Assembly: GCA_003993805.1 (NCBI GenBank)
Contig: RSEF01000027.1
Span: 1 to 64,000, forward strand
From: Himantopus leucocephalus
Taxonomy: Eukaryota; Chordata; Aves; Charadriiformes; Recurvirostridae
DNA length: 64,000 nucleotides
Direction of reading: 5' to 3'
Shown: piece by piece, positions 37,521 through 47,841 of the stretch
Layout of the letters: each line of letters begins with the position of its first letter
Numbering within the stretch: position 1 is the stretch's first letter
Program-made: the position numbers and the translations under genes
Notes under the pieces: generated by a model
Databases searched by the model: none
Told to the model about the DNA's origin: nothing
The model's input: the letters and a program-made list of their open reading frames with translations, nothing else

Positions 37521-38355
37521 ATCACCTTTGGAACTTGAAGGTCCACCATGTTATAATTCAACTCTTCATTCCGTAGCTCACCGGTATTTTATGTGCACCC
37601 TAGCTCTGGGGTAGCAATTGTTCTTCAGGGACATGGAGGGAACATCAAATGCAGGCACTCCCTGATGGAAGGAGGTGACTTCCGGCCAATCTTTCTTTGC
37701 ACATCAGAATGGCAAGCTCCCATGGATCTCAGCTATCCCGAGCGCACCAAAATTACTGGAGTGCTCCAGGACTGCAGCCACCATCTTCAGCCAGGACATG
37801 GTGTCATAAGGCTGTCTGCATTTGGTAAGGTAAAGAGGAAACCCTGCAGTTTCTGTTGGTTCTCTGTAGATGTGAACATGCAGAGGACCTCCACAAGAGC
37901 AGCAGTTGCTCACATTTGGGGGAAGAAGCAAGGGACATGGCTGTGGAACCCATTCCCACACATGCCTTTGCTTTTGTGCTGGACAAGAGAGGGAACACAG
38001 GCAAATGATTATTCCCAGAGATGCCACAAAAATAGGCAGTGACCAACGGAAAAAGGTCCCAGTCCCCTTATGAGCACTACAGAGAAACCCTGGGGGAATA
38101 CACATGCACAGGTCCTGATTTTCTCCATGACCATATGATTTTAACATATCAGGATACCAGAGGCTGTAGAAGGAAGACAGGTAACCTCGCAGACTGTGTC
38201 CTAGCAAAATCATGCTGTTAATCCCATCTCCTAGCCACAGAAACTGAGCTCAGAAATGTAGAAAGTCTCTTCTACAGGACGAGGCTCCTTCAGGAGGCAC
38301 TGGAGGCATGATCAGAGGATGGGGCATGATACAAGAAAGTAGGCCCCAGAAACTA
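37521..38355. other. Intergenic with overlapping ORFs, no gene supported
   Basis: A 169-codon minus ORF (37704-38213) and a 149-codon plus ORF (37593-38042) overlap. Neither shows a domain, signal or splice pattern I recognise, so I treat both as chance or repeat-derived. Confidence 0.3.
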
Positions 38356-38360
38356 GACAT

Positions 38361-38904
38361 TGTTAGCATGAGTGATAGCCTGTCAAAATGTCAAGGTCAT
38401 AGTGCCCTGTTGTAAGCTTGTGTTGATAACGAGAGCAACCAGACCTTGTTACAAGCAAGTTGGACAGATAACAGGAGCTGCTAGCAAGAACTTCATTGTC
38501 TGCAAGAAGCGACCATCTGGTCAAGACTGCTCTTGCGGTTTGGAGCTCAGCCAATTCAGCATTCTGAGCCAAAGGCGAAAAGTACACAGTGAAGAAGACT
38601 ATGAGCCTTCGTCCAGAACACCCCAGCCCATGACCACTGTATAGCAGTACGCATGCGGCAAGAGGACGGGACTTATGATAATGAGCTTCCGGGACTTATT
38701 ACAATAGTCACACCTATCCTCAGAACTAATTGTAATAATCCAGCCTATACTAATGAATATGCATGCTTTGGTATCATAAAGGAATGTTTGCTTTGCAATA
38801 CAGTGTGCAAGCTTGGAGGAGCCATCCCCCTTGCACCCAGCGCTGCAATAAACATACCTGCTTTATAACTCTCTGTGAGTTGTGGAGTTTGTTTCCGCGC
38901 GTCA
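38361..38904 (+). mobile_element. Probable ERV LTR
   Basis: TGTTAGCATGAGTGATAGCC to TTTCCGCGCGTCA, with the AATAAA signal at about 38848 followed by TAACTCTCTGTGAGTTGTG, the usual R/U5 layout of a plus-strand LTR. The left border could start a little earlier (near 38329). Confidence 0.65.
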
Positions 38905-39750
38905 GGCACCTGTGAACTTCAGCCCTACCGCTTACAGACACGGACTTCAAAGGGGAAACACTCTGCACAAGCTGAAACTGAAGAAGGGAATGCATACACA
39001 GTGCCCCTGTCCAACCCTCAGGTGGGTGCATCCCCTACCACATAACCACACGTTGTCTCTTGGGGGTATTTCTATCCCTATCCCAAGCGCAGGTAAGGAG
39101 AAGACATCCATGGGGAGCAAGTACGCGAGTTAGAAGGGACAAGGTCTCCAAAGATTCAGGCTACAGGACTGGTGCCATGATACAGTTCAAGTGACACACA
39201 AATATCACTTCTGTCACAGGGCAGGGGGCAGGAAAATGCCGCATCTTCATTCCAGAGCCTGTTTGGGAGCACCAGCTGTGCTCATCAAGAGCATCCCTGG
39301 GTGGGGAGAGACAGGAAGGCTGGAATGAGTTAAACACAAGGAAGATTTGGGTGGAAAAGCTCTGCTTCTGGTCTCTTGAAAAGTGTTCCGCTCCCCCCCA
39401 AAAAAAAGTTAGAATCAGCAGACTCATTTTGCCTTCACTTCAGGCTGTCAAGAGAGTTTTTAATCAAAAGCAAGGAAGACAACGGTTTGCCTCTCCCCAG
39501 CTCTGAGGAGGCGGCCACAAGTCAGGCTTCCCCCGCCCCCAAGGAAGAACTCAGCCTGTACAACAGCAAACACACCGGCACCCTGAGCCGCCCCCTCCCG
39601 CTCAGCGGAGGCACCTCGTGTCAGAGCATCTCCCTACATCTCCCGCCATTCCCAGCAGCATTGGTTTTCCCAAAACAGGCCGTTTTCGGGCAGACTGGGC
39701 CCCACCCCCGGTACTAACGGCTACTGAGGGGAGGCCGCGCGGCCCCAGGG

Positions 39751-39865
39751 AGCAGTTCTCTAATCAGCCTAGCAACAGAGGCTGCTTGGCTCTCATTGGC
39801 TCTTGGAAGGAGCCGTTCTCTAATCCGCCTAGCAACAGCCGCCGCTTAGCTCTCATTGGCTCTTG
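39751..39865 (+). promoter_or_regulatory. Duplicated RFX-like box plus CCAAT module upstream of DAD1
   Basis: Two copies of a 60-base unit (39751-39805 and 39811-39865). Each holds CCTAGCAACAG (39768-39778, 39828-39838) and, 16 bases further, an inverted CCAAT box ATTGG (39795-39799, 39855-39859). The first element is an RFX half-site as in MHC class II X boxes; the second is an NF-Y site. They end 24 bases before a TATA-like TATAAAA. Confidence 0.7.
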
Positions 39866-39884
39866 AACACCATCAGGGGCGCGG

Positions 39885-40136
39885 ACTCTATAAAACCTGC
39901 GGCGCATGCGCTAGCTGAGAAGGCGGGCCGGCTCTCCCACTCCGTTACGTAAGACGCGCATGCGTACAACGGCCGGCGGCGCCTCCAAGTTCCGCCCTTT
40001 CGCGGGCAAGAGGACCGCGCCTGCGCAGCACTTTCTGACCTGGCGGCGAGGTGGGCGTACGCCTGCGCTGTCCTGCCGTGCCCCGGAAGCGCTTGCTCGG
40101 GCTGCTTCCGGCCACCTCAGCCTGGCCGGCGGGACC
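39885..40136 (+). promoter_or_regulatory. DAD1 core promoter: TATA-like box and NRF1-like sites
   Basis: TATAAAA (39889-39895) lies inside a CpG-dense region. NRF1-type palindromes follow: GCGCATGCGC (39902-39911), CGCGCATGCGT (about 39956-39966), GCGCCTGCGCA (40017-40027). Transcription probably starts about 30 bases after the TATA and gives a leader of roughly 200 bases before the DAD1 ATG. Confidence 0.65.
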
Positions 40137-41418
40137 ATGTCGGGCGCGGCGGGCTCCGGTGCGGGGACGGCGGGCTCGGTGGGCTCAGTGGTGCGGCGCT
40201 TCCTGGCGGAGTACGGCAGCGGCACGCCGAGCCGCCTCAAGGTGCTGGACGCCTACCTTCTCTACGTGCTGCTCACCGGGGCGCTCCAGTTCGGCTACTG
40301 CCTCGGCGTCGGCACCTTCCCCTTCAACTCCTTCCTCAGCGGCTTCATCTCCGCCGTCGGCAGCTTCATCCTTGGCGGTCAGTGCCCCGTCACGCCCGAC
40401 CCCCCTTCGCAACCGCACTCTCTCTGTAGCAAACCCCAACCAAACACCCCCACACCCCACACACACNAGAGGCCCCCGGCCCTCAGAGAGGTGCCCGAGG
40501 AATACCTGGATCTCGTGTAGTAACCGCAGGATTCTCTTAGCAGCCACAGGCGTTCCCCGGCAGCCCAAGGGAGTCACCCACAGCAGCCCTCAAACCTACC
40601 CTTGCAGCCAGGGAGTCCCCACGACAACCTTCAACACCCCCTGCCATCCCCCATAACACCCGGTTCTGCTCCCAGAACACCCCAGCTCTTGCCCCAGCTG
40701 GCCCAGCCTGCTGCCCTGCAGGATGCTCCCACAGGGGCTGTGACCCCACGGGTGTCCTGTCCATATGCAGGATAGATCCTAGCTTCTTATCAGCCCCAGG
40801 GAGGGTGCCCTTGCTTATCCCTGGCAGTCAAGGAGCTGTCCTTTTTACCATCTTGTGTTGAAGTCTGTCTTTAGCAACCGTCCCATGGTGAAACCCAAAC
40901 TCTACCCTACTGCTTCAGGGTGTTGCTCTCCTGTAATACTACCCAAAACCACCCTTTTTCTGTGCAGCTCTCTCCAGCACATCCAATGCAGGATGTAGAA
41001 ATATCCCCATTTCTGTGAGTCCCATGCTATTATAAGCCTGTTCCCCTCAGGCCTCACTTGGCCACACCGATAGTGTAGTGTTATGGGAGAGCTGATTACA
41101 TAAAAGCCCTGTGCAAATTCCCTGCCAGTGTCTTGCTCTTCTTACAACAAAAATGAAATTACCTTTTCCTGTGGTACCCTGGTGGAACAGTGACCCAGGC
41201 TGGGGTGGACTGCCCCAGGGAGACTGTGCTTCCCACCATGACTTCCTTTTGTGATCCCTAATGTCTCATTCTTTCTCTGCCATGCAGTTTGCCTCCGGAT
41301 CCAGATCAACCCCCAGAACAAAGGCGAGTTCCAAGGCATTTCACCGGAGCGGGCTTTTGCTGATTTCCTCTTTGCCAATACCATCCTCCATCTTGTGGTC
41401 ATCAATTTTGTTGGATGA
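40137..41418 (+). CDS. DAD1: DAD1, subunit of the oligosaccharyltransferase complex
   Basis: Two coding exons, 40137-40377 and 41288-41418, spliced G|GTCAGT to TGCAG|TT in phase, give 123 residues. The protein is the small ER membrane subunit of oligosaccharyltransferase, which transfers the dolichol-linked glycan to Asn of nascent proteins; loss causes apoptosis. Near-invariant stretches are present: [69 protein letters not shown] and the terminal NFVG. The hydrophobic blocks match the family's three membrane spans. The N-terminus is about ten residues longer than human (113) and rich in Gly/Ala/Ser. A third, noncoding exon starts at 42005 after a strong acceptor (donor at 41439/41440) and carries AATAAA at 42203-42208. 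It converges on TRAC, as in mammals. Confidence 0.97.
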
Positions 41419-42004
41419 GCTTCTAGAAGAGACTGTGAGGTACTGATCCGTGGAGTCACAAAAGGGACAACCACAACTCACATGACTTCAGTACTTTTGT
41501 AGAGTTGGTAGAGAACTAGCAACTAGTGAACTAGTGAATCCGGGATTCCTAGCTCCCAGCTTCATCTTGGCCAAGTACAGTTAAGTTGTTGTCCTCTAGA
41601 TTGATACAGGGTTAAGATTTACAACTGTCTGGTTTTATGCATGTATTTTTTGGCTTTTGTCATTTAAAAGACAGTTTAACTAGGAGTGTTACAGAAAACT
41701 ACTCACATTTCTCTCTTACGAGAGAAATACCCCAGTCTTCTTTGCAAGAGGGGCTTTGGGAGCTGAAACTCTTGGGGTCTGTTTGTGAGGCTTCTCTTAT
41801 TTGGAGGCCATGGTATGGCTGGTGTCCAAGCCTTGAGTTTCTCAGCAGATGAGGGAGTTTGTGACAGGGATAGCTTGGTGCTGGAAAGTGGAGGATGTGC
41901 ACTGTTGTTACTGCTGCAAGGGGCTACAAGGTCATTGGAGCTTGTGGGGTATTTCCTCTTCCTTTGCAGAAACATGGCTCAATGTTGCCTTTCTCTCCTT
42001 CCAG

Positions 42005-42225
42005 GTCTTGAATTGCTCTTGAGCCCTGATGCCACAGCCTGGCATTGGGAAGTGCTGTTCCCCAGCAGACTCTTACCCACTTCCTTGATGGAGGAAGGGA
42101 AGCAGGGCTCAAGATTTTTCCCCACAGACGGTCCTATGGAGGGGTCTACTGTGCTATGGAGGGGGCTACTGCCTCACTACAGTTACTGTAATCCTTTCTG
42201 TCAATAAAATCCTTTTTAACACTGC
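42005..42225 (+). other. DAD1: DAD1 3' untranslated exon with polyadenylation signal
   Basis: Acceptor TTTCTCTCCTTCCAG ends at 42004, and AATAAA sits at 42203-42208 about 20 bases before the likely cleavage site. Exon 2 has its donor (GAG|GTACTG) 21 bases after the stop, so the 3' UTR is split. Confidence 0.75.
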
Positions 42226-42841
42226 AGTCTTTTCCCTATTAGTGGCAAATACAGACGTTCTTCTGACACCCAGGTTCCCTGTCAGGCATGACTCCCTGGT
42301 TTTACCCCCCTCCCTCCCTTTCTACCCAGCAGGCTTTTTCTCTGTGCCCCAGTCTCAGAGGGAAGCAGGAAAGTCATCATGGAAACTTAATTGTCATCCA
42401 CCCTTTTCATCTCCCTGTTTCCTGCCCCTCTGTCTTATGGGAGGTATATTGCCAATGTGCCCTCAGGCTTCAAAGCTGTGGAAAATTTGGGTTAGGCTGT
42501 GGTTAGCGGTCATGAACGGAAGGAAGGAGAGGGGCTCCTCCAGCACAATGCTAGGTGTATAGCTGTCTTCCCGCACGTCCTCCCGTATCCCTCAAAGGCA
42601 CGTGGGGCACAGCTGGATGTTCCAGGTGGGCTCACTAAGGCCTGGTAGTGATACAGCCACCCTACCACAGCGTTAGCTTTTCTTCACCCTGATGTGCTGA
42701 TAAATCCAAGGATGTTGGACGGGGTTGCCAAGCTGCATCAGCGTCTCAGACAGAGCTGCACTTGAGCTGTTCTGAGTCCATGGAGAAGGTCACCCCTCAG
42801 ACTTAACCGCATTGAAAATCCTTCCCCCTCTAAAGCATTAT

Positions 42842-42915
42842 CATAGAATCATAGAATTGTTAAGGTTGCAAGGGACCTTTAAGATCATCAAGTCCAACCA
42901 TTATGAAATGCTTAA
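42842..42915 (-). mobile_element. CR1 tip
   Basis: TCATAGAATCATAGAATTG followed by about 50 bases of CR1; a severely 5'-truncated copy. Confidence 0.9.
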
Positions 42916-44670
42916 ACTCAATGGCTTTGGCCCTTGGCCGTTGTCTCCTCAAGCCCAAGCTAACTCCTGCGTTGAGGTCAAATGCTTCTTTGTCCTGATG
43001 TCAACACCAGAGCCCTGTGTTGGTCAGATTATGGGCACAGAACCAGACGTTAACCCCAGCTAGTCCCTCCACACCTTCGGCTGCAGAATTTGCCTGGGTT
43101 ACCTTCGTGCATGAGGCCCTGTCCATGTGCTGATGCTGCTTCACGCTTGTCTGGTTTGCTATGCAGCTGAGACACTGGATAGCTAAAATGTGCGTTGAAG
43201 CTGTGTGACAAAGAAATGCTTGTCTGCTGGCACTAAGGAGACAAAACATGGGGTCTGATAGCTTCAACCCCTCAGCATTGGATTATGGCTCCTGTTTACC
43301 ACCTTTTTCCTTTTAACATTTGGAGCTGTGCTTCAGGCATTAAACCCATAGAAGTGTGAAACCTGGGGCTCCTAAAGCTCTTGCCTAACCTAGGGTCTGA
43401 AGAGTAAGGTATGAGGGAGCAGGGTCTTCACTGTCTCAGAGGATGCTGTCTGGGTCTGTGCTAGGAACTGAGAATTCATGCCAGCTCTGACACCTCCAGT
43501 CCCAGGCATTAAGCTGGCTTTGTCTACAGTAGCACCAGCTTTGTCTTGCTGAGGAGCAGGCAGGGGACTGGACAGCATGTGGGGATTGTAAATGAGCCAC
43601 TGAGCTCTTCTTCCCCATAAGAAGGACCTTCTCTGAGGCAGGCCCGTGGCAGACAGAGCCCCAGCATGTTCACAGAACGAGGCATAGCTCAGGGTCTCCC
43701 CTTTGTCACTGCAGCTGCTGCCGTTTGCAAGCTGTGAGTGCCTCCCTGTGGGCTTGTGTGACTCGGTCTGCCCATGGTTTGGCTTTACGGAGCGCTCCAG
43801 GCTGGAACCCTCCTGTGGCCACTTCTAAGAACTGCACGGGAGCCTGCGGAAAAAGAAAAACCGTGGGGTTTCTTTTTTTTTTTTTTCCTGATTTTTACCA
43901 GCTTGCAGTGCCTCTAGTTGCCATAAACTCAGCACTAGAATCCAGGTCCTGTTAGAGCTACTCCCACATTTGAATAAACTTCAACAAGTCCGTAGGTATC
44001 TCCAAGCTCTGCTCCTTACAAAGACCATGCTTGGGTCTGTATTCACAGTGTAGAAGAGGGCAAGAAGAGAGGCTGTTTTGTGTACAGGGCCACATTTAAT
44101 GAGAGATGGCAAATGTTGGTCAGGGTGCTTTCTCCTAGAAACAATGCAAATTCATCTTCTACCCATAGGTAGGTATTTCGAGGCAGGAGCTGGCATAGGG
44201 GAGAGGGTGCTAGAGATGGACCATGGCAACATCTTTTTCCCTGCCAATGTGAGAGGACTCGCTGGCCTGCCCCATCTTCCTCCCTTCTCTTTTGGGTCAG
44301 GAGAAGTGAAAGGATTTTTCTGTATGGATTCACCGCCTGTATAACAGGGTGCCGAGGCCTATCAGCAAATTCAGAAATCTTACACACTTCTAAGACCTCT
44401 CCCAGCCACCCACCACACTTTATAATGTATTTTCTCCCCTCCTTTCCCCTGCCTACGCTATACATAGCTCAATCTTTCCTGCTGTACCCAAAACAACTCC
44501 CCCCCCAGACCCAAGAGCAGGCTGCGGTGAGGGGGCAGGAAGGGAGGCTGCCTTAACCTGATTCAACTTTGGCTTGTGGTCTAACGTCTGCTGTTCTTTT
44601 CCACAAGCTTCTCCCCCTCCCTGCCACGTGCCACACCAGCCCTGCTCCCCTCACCCCCTGTTTTGCGCTC
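42916..44670. other. DAD1-TRAC intergenic region, no gene seen
   Basis: Moderately GC-rich unique sequence with a poly-T run at 43869-43886. No exon is supported. The region could hold further control elements of the TRA/DAD1 boundary. Confidence 0.4.
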
Positions 44671-44675
44671 CACTT

Positions 44676-44830
44676 TCCAGAGGAAGCGGTTTCTGTGGTA
44701 GGGTATAGAGGAGCATCAAAAGGTGACCCAGATCTCGATTGTGGCGTCATGGAACTGGCGGTGCGTCCTCTTCCTGCCCCACCTGGGCCATGAGACCCCT
44801 TCCACATCCTGTCCTACCATGTTATTTCCT
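44676..44830 (-). promoter_or_regulatory. Candidate T-cell receptor alpha enhancer core
   Basis: Read in TRAC orientation (minus) the order is a CRE-like CCATGACGCCAC (44741-44752), a TCF/LEF site CCTTTTGAT (44715-44723), a RUNX site ACCACA (44694-44699) and an ETS site CCGCTTCCT (44681-44689). ETS-type CAGGAAG and CAGGATGTGG flank the upstream side (about 44768-44815). This is the factor order of the mammalian alpha enhancer (CREB/ATF, then LEF1, RUNX1, ETS1). It lies about 3 kb 3' of the TRAC stop and 2.5 kb from the DAD1 polyadenylation signal, between the two convergent genes. Function is inferred, not shown. Confidence 0.6.
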
Positions 44831-47800
44831 GCCTTTGCTTTGCACTGCGGTTTTTCTTTCTCGAAATAAACAAGAAAGCGCAAAGTGATGATGAGGGGTG
44901 CACATTGCGGTGGTGGGAGATTGAAAGCGTAATACCTGCAAATATCTTTGAACTAGACCTACAAATTCAGTGTTTTGCAGGTCACATGCTAAGAGTAGTA
45001 GAAATATAGTAGAAATATGTAACTATATCTGTACACTCATCCTCTCACTCGGCAAATCTTATCACTGGGGTCATTTAACCTGGAAGAGAAAAGACTGAGA
45101 TGTGGAAACAAAGGCAGCACACTGTCCTCCCTCCTTGACCATACAGCTAGGAGTGGGTTTGAAGTGCAACACAAAAAATTTAAGATGGATATTAATTTTA
45201 AAAAGGGATGCTAAAGGTAAATAAGCATGGAAACTTTTATTCCAAGTCCATGAAGATTTCTGGAATGAGGTTAATCAGTTGGAAAGCCATGAAATGCAAT
45301 GACTTGCTTTGTAGTTCAAATATGGTTTAGGCAGCTTCATCAAGCTGTTTCCCTGTGAGGCAGCAGACCTCATCGTGAGCGAAATGTAAGCCTCAAGCTG
45401 CCTGGAATCTAGAATTGAAAGAGCTATGGGCTTTCTAAAGATGGAAAGGAATGAGAGTGACTGCTGTGTCAAGAGAGAGACAAGAGAATGAGTCCCTGAA
45501 CATCCATACTATAAAATAATAATCAGGGCAATAGACCTGGAAAGTTTGAAGTTGTTCATTGGCAGGAGGGGTCAGTAACTCTCTGTCACCCTGTGACAGG
45601 CCACCTACTAAATGGTCAGGTGGCAGCACCATGGCAGGAGACCAGGGAGACTTTGTTGTGTTGCTGCTCAGCACTGTGGAGTCACATCCTGTGGCAGGAA
45701 TGCTGGCACAGCCTTCACACGGGGACCCTCTCCCACGTGAAGCACCAGGGCTTTTGGCTAAAAACATTTGAAGCATGAATCTTTCCAAAATCAGAGCTCC
45801 TTGCAATGGCTGTGAATCTAGCAGGGCTGAGAAATATCCCATGAGGGGGAATGACCCCCACCGGTCCGACAAGGCTTTCCCTGCCACGCCGTTTGGGCAC
45901 TGGTGTGAGGTACAAGCAAGGTTCAAGCTTTGAAGAGAGGGTTTGTTTCTTTCACTGCACCCTTCTCATTTCTCTCTCCAGAGGAATCTGGTGCTTCAGA
46001 AGAAGATGGAGAAATTGATGTTACAAAAGGAGAAAATTTCTTTTCCAGTCTTGCCAGTGACAGAGTGAGCCTGGCGACACAAGCTGGTCGGTTCGTGTCA
46101 GTAATGCAAAGCAGGTACCTTGTTCTCCAGTGACGCTTGGGAGTGGGGGACATTTAGAGACAGGACATTTCAGGCTCCTGTGTTCACCATAGCAGCAGTA
46201 GCACACTGCCGTCAAGAACCTGGATGGCTTACTAGTCCTCTCACTGTGGGCAAGCTGTATTTTACCGTTGTCTTCACATAGCCCAGAGTCTACTTTTGGA
46301 GGAGAGGTGCTCTCCTCCATTCACCTCCCTCCAAGCCAGCCATGCTGTTCTCACCCAGACACAGCAAAAGTGTCTTGGAAACGGACTTCCCATAGATACA
46401 AAAGACAAACAAGTTTCTTATTTTTTATAAGAATTGTTTAATAGCAGCCAAAGGCCTAATGAAATGCCAAGACATCCGTGTGGTTGCCAGTACAATTTAA
46501 GACTTAGCAGCAGGCAAATTTCACATGCAAGCACTGGTTCCAAGAAGTGCATGCGTGGACAGGTAAATATTTCAGTATAGTTTTATGCAATGATTATAAA
46601 AAGAAATCGGGAAATCTAAGGCTGTTAGAACGAAACAAAAAGAACAAATGTAGTTTGTGTTTTCACTAAACTCAAAGCCAAATCTTAAGCTGGTTTAAAT
46701 TCAGAAAATGTTAAGGCCAGATAGACTTTAAAAAATACTTTAAAACATCCTTTTGTTCTGTGATAATGAAGTGAGAATTTCACTGAATTCAGGACTTCTG
46801 GGAGACCTATCAGCATATCTTTAAGGGAAAAAAAAAAGATACCTTGCTCTGATCTAACAAAAGATAGCAGGACATGGTGCATAGCACCCTAAATGAGTCT
46901 CCCTTTGCTTTTCAGTGTTTCATTTGCAACTGAAATGGTGTCTGTGGGGGTTCGCTCTAAGACATGCATACCTGAAAGCTACCAAAATATGAAAAATTCA
47001 CATTCAAGTGATATTTAGCTTGCAGTTTTCAACAAACAACACTGCCCCAAGCAGAATTTTTTTGTCGTTTTAACGCAAGTAATAGTGATGTTTGGCAATT
47101 TATAGTTATAGCAAACTATGCTTCATGCAAAAAGAGGCTTTGTCATGCTAAATGAATCAGGCATCCGGGGAGCAGGATGCTGAAAAATTTAAGCTTATTT
47201 TTTCGTAGCTTAATAACAATGCAAATAAAGCAACTTAGACTTGGCTGGCATGATATCCAGAACAGGAATGCCTGTGTTCCCTCTTGCACACGATGCTCTG
47301 GTAACGATTCCCCAGCAGGCTTTGTTGGTACTTCAGGACTGCACCATCTGGTTACTTTCATTTCTGCAACAAGAATAAAAGTATGTTAAATCATTATTTG
47401 GGATACAGTCACAGCTACGTAATTGCAGACCTGAAGTGTCTAGGCAATAGAAAGAGGAGAAAGAGACACGGGGCCAAAACTGATATATTAGGTCTGAGGT
47501 CTTAAAGTGAATAAGCATCAAATTTCCCAGCTGGAGACTGGTCAGGGGATGAGTCTGATGGATGGATGCAGACAAGGGAAGGAATGGATGTAGAAATAGA
47601 AGGGAGAGATGTCTAGAAAGATGAAAAAAGTTAAATTTGCATGTGGATAAGGAAAAGTAAATAGACTTGAGGGGTGGGTGAAAACAGTGATTTGGCCAAA
47701 GGATTGGAGGGATTTTACTGTTGGTAGACAAAAAGTGTATGGCTAGATTGCATAAACAGTTATTAAAGAGAGAAGAAACGTGCATAGCTAATGAACTTAT

Positions 47801-47841
47801 CCAGATGTTTTCTGTCAGAGGCCTTACCACCCCATGCATAC
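44831..47841. other. 3' flank of TRAC
   Basis: No separate gene is supported. Minus-strand ATTAAA (46437-46442) or AATAAA (about 45237) are possible polyadenylation signals for TRAC. Some ORFs on both strands (45435-46133) have weak splice-like borders but no motif. Confidence 0.35.

Noticed and set aside
37704..38213. 169-codon minus ORF, partly hydrophobic
   Set aside because: No family resemblance, no start context or splice support, overlapped by a similar-length plus ORF.
45435..45926. 163-codon minus ORF 3' of TRAC
   Set aside because: Lies in the probable 3' flank of TRAC and shows no motif; the opposite strand is also open.
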